From assembly GCF_014859525.1 (NCBI RefSeq), contig NZ_JACUUB010000003.1, forward strand, positions 1 through 39,789: 39,789 nucleotides of DNA, read 5' to 3'. Below the pieces are notes generated by a model. That model searched no databases. It had not been told where the DNA came from and was given only the letters and a program-made list of their open reading frames with translations. This DNA is from Marinobacter sp. GTDB taxonomy: Bacteria > Pseudomonadota > Gammaproteobacteria > Pseudomonadales > Oleiphilaceae. Shown here piece by piece: positions 38,347 through 39,789 of the stretch (position 1 is its first letter; each line of letters starts with the position of its first letter). Both the position numbers and the translations under genes were made by a program.

Positions 38347-39680
38347 TGCAAGACAACCTGTTTCAGTCTGACGCAGGTTTTCAGCCACTGGCCGCGCGCA
38401 TGCGACCAGTGGTGTTGGAGGATTACGTTGGTCAGAGCCACCTTGTAGGCCCGGGCAAGCCCCTGAGGCGAGCGATTGAACAGGGACAGTTGCACTCGAT
38501 GATCCTTTGGGGGCCGCCGGGGGTGGGCAAAACCACGTTCGCGCGACTGCTCGCCAATGTGGGGGATCTGTCATTCGAAACGCTCTCTGCCGTATTGAGC
38601 GGGGTCAAAGAAATTCGCGAGGTGGTTGAGCGAGCCAGACACCGAAAGCACGCTCAGGGTCGAGACACCCTGTTGTTTGTTGACGAGGTGCATCGCTTCA
38701 ATAAAAGCCAGCAGGATGCGTTTCTACCCCATATTGAAGACGGCACCTTCATCTTTGTTGGTGCGACCACAGAAAACCCTTCGTTTGAGTTGAACAGCGC
38801 ACTGCTTTCCAGAACACGGGTCTATGTCCTTAAAAATCTGGAAAGTGACGACATTCTTCAGCTCCTGAACCGAGCACTGGCCAGTGCTGATGGACTGGCT
38901 GGAAAACTTCAGGTTGCGCCGGACGTGCTGGGCACCATGGCAGAAGCTGCGGGCGGCGATGCCCGGCGAGCCCTGAATATTCTGGAAGTAGCGGCCGATC
39001 TGGCGGAACCGGATGACAAGGGAGATAGCCGGGTCAGTGCACAAACCCTGGAACAGGTACTGCAAACCAGTTTGCGGCGGTTCGACAAAGGTGGAGATGT
39101 TTTCTACGACCAGATCTCGGCCCTCCATAAATCAGTCCGCGGCTCCAGCCCGGATGGCTCATTGTATTGGCTTTGCCGAATGATCGATGGCGGCTGCGAT
39201 CCGCTTTACATTGCCCGACGTCTGGTGCGGATTGCCAGTGAGGATATTGGCAATGCGGATCCCAGAGCCTTGCAGCTCACGTTACAAGCCTGGGATGCAC
39301 AGGAGCGCCTGGGTTCACCAGAAGGTGAACTTGCCCTGGCCCAGGCCGTGACTTATCTGGCGTTGGCGCCCAAAAGCAATGCGGTATACCAGGCTTTCAA
39401 CGAGTGCATGGCGGATATCCGGAAAGACCCGGATTATCAGGTGCCTGTTCACCTGCGCAATGCCCCCACCAATCTGATGAAAACTATGGGGCATGGCTCG
39501 GACTACCGCTATGCCCACAACGAACCGGATGCCTACGCAGCCGGTGAGAGTTATCTGCCCGAAGCCATCCACCAGCGACGTTATTATCAACCGGTGATGC
39601 GTGGCCTTGAAATCAAACTGGCCGAAAAGCAGCAGCGGCTGAACGCGCTCGATGCCAGCAGTGCGCACAAACGCTATTGA
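38346..39680 (+). CDS. rarA: replication-associated recombination protein RarA (MgsA)
   Basis: RarA is an AAA+ ATPase related to clamp loaders and RuvB that acts at stalled or broken replication forks. The 444-residue protein has Walker A GPPGVGKT (residues 56-63), Walker [21 protein letters not shown], sensor 1 [18 protein letters not shown], and sensor 2 in [11 protein letters not shown]. The C-terminal tetramerisation domain ([33 protein letters not shown]) is complete. The TAATG overlap with lolA suggests coupled translation. ftsK-lolA-rarA is a conserved gammaproteobacterial set. No terminator is visible in the 109 nt left in the window. Confidence 0.96.
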   Translation: MQDNLFQSDAGFQPLAARMRPVVLEDYVGQSHLVGPGKPLRRAIEQGQLHSMILWGPPGVGKTTFARLLANVGDLSFETLSAVLSGVKEIREVVERARHRKHAQGRDTLLFVDEVHRFNKSQQDAFLPHIEDGTFIFVGATTENPSFELNSALLSRTRVYVLKNLESDDILQLLNRALASADGLAGKLQVAPDVLGTMAEAAGGDARRALNILEVAADLAEPDDKGDSRVSAQTLEQVLQTSLRRFDKGGDVFYDQISALHKSVRGSSPDGSLYWLCRMIDGGCDPLYIARRLVRIASEDIGNADPRALQLTLQAWDAQERLGSPEGELALAQAVTYLALAPKSNAVYQAFNECMADIRKDPDYQVPVHLRNAPTNLMKTMGHGSDYRYAHNEPDAYAAGESYLPEAIHQRRYYQPVMRGLEIKLAEKQQRLNALDASSAHKRY

Positions 39681-39725
39681 TGCATCTGACCTGCCGCTCC
39701 TGATGGGGATGGACAAGGCAGATGG

Positions 39726-39753
39726 TGTTTAGCAGGTTCATGGCAGGTATAAT
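39726..39753 (+). promoter_or_regulatory. candidate promoter downstream of rarA
   Basis: A perfect TATAAT lies at 39748-39753, with a weak TGTTTA (39726-39731) 16 nt upstream. It probably drives the next gene to the right of the window; in Pseudomonas crcB or serS follows rarA. That gene is not visible here. Confidence 0.4.
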
Positions 39754-39789
39754 GCCGTCATATTCATTCATTTGTTAACCGGAAAATTC

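Overview
The window looks like core chromosome of a Marinobacter-type gammaproteobacterium (order Pseudomonadales in the broad sense). This rests on protein families and gene order recalled from Pseudomonas aeruginosa, not on a search. Three syntenic blocks are recognisable: cysB / cysH / thrH / pabB; prmB / aroC / HcaT-like transporter; and leuCDB / asd / fimV / truA / trpF / accD / folC / dedD / cvpA / purF / metZ, followed by ftsK / lolA / rarA. I see no prophage, insertion sequence, CRISPR array, rRNA or tRNA.

Layout. 1-474 is gene-free and precedes cysB. cysB (+) converges on cysH (-) over a bidirectional terminator. cysH diverges from thrH (+), which converges on pabB (-). After a 428-nt gap, a DUF58 protein, a TgpA-like transglutaminase and holB form an overlapping set. 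pilZ, an alpha/beta hydrolase, a DUF4892 protein and a patatin-like phospholipase follow. Next come prmB, aroC and an MFS transporter that has no conventional start codon where its first helix begins. The transporter abuts a convergent LysR gene. The 491-nt region between that LysR gene and leuC holds two related palindromic elements, the most unusual sequence in the window. The second half is one long co-directional run of housekeeping genes: leucine synthesis, asd, the polar pilus hub FimV, truA, the end of the tryptophan pathway, accD, folC, a SPOR protein, cvpA, purF, metZ, ftsK, lolA and rarA.

Function. The genes cover sulfur assimilation (cysB, cysH, metZ), chorismate and its products (aroC, pabB, trpF, trpB, trpA, folC), branched-chain and aspartate-family amino acids (leuCDB, asd, thrH), purine synthesis (purF), fatty-acid initiation (accD), type IV pilus and polar organisation (pilZ, fimV), envelope and division (tgpA, dedD, lolA, ftsK) and replication or repair (holB, rarA). 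Every large reading frame belongs to a known family. I found no convincing new multi-gene system. The items worth following up are the paired elements at 16793-17082, the transporter start at 14717, the DUF58-tgpA pair without an adjacent moxR, and a few operator-like palindromes.
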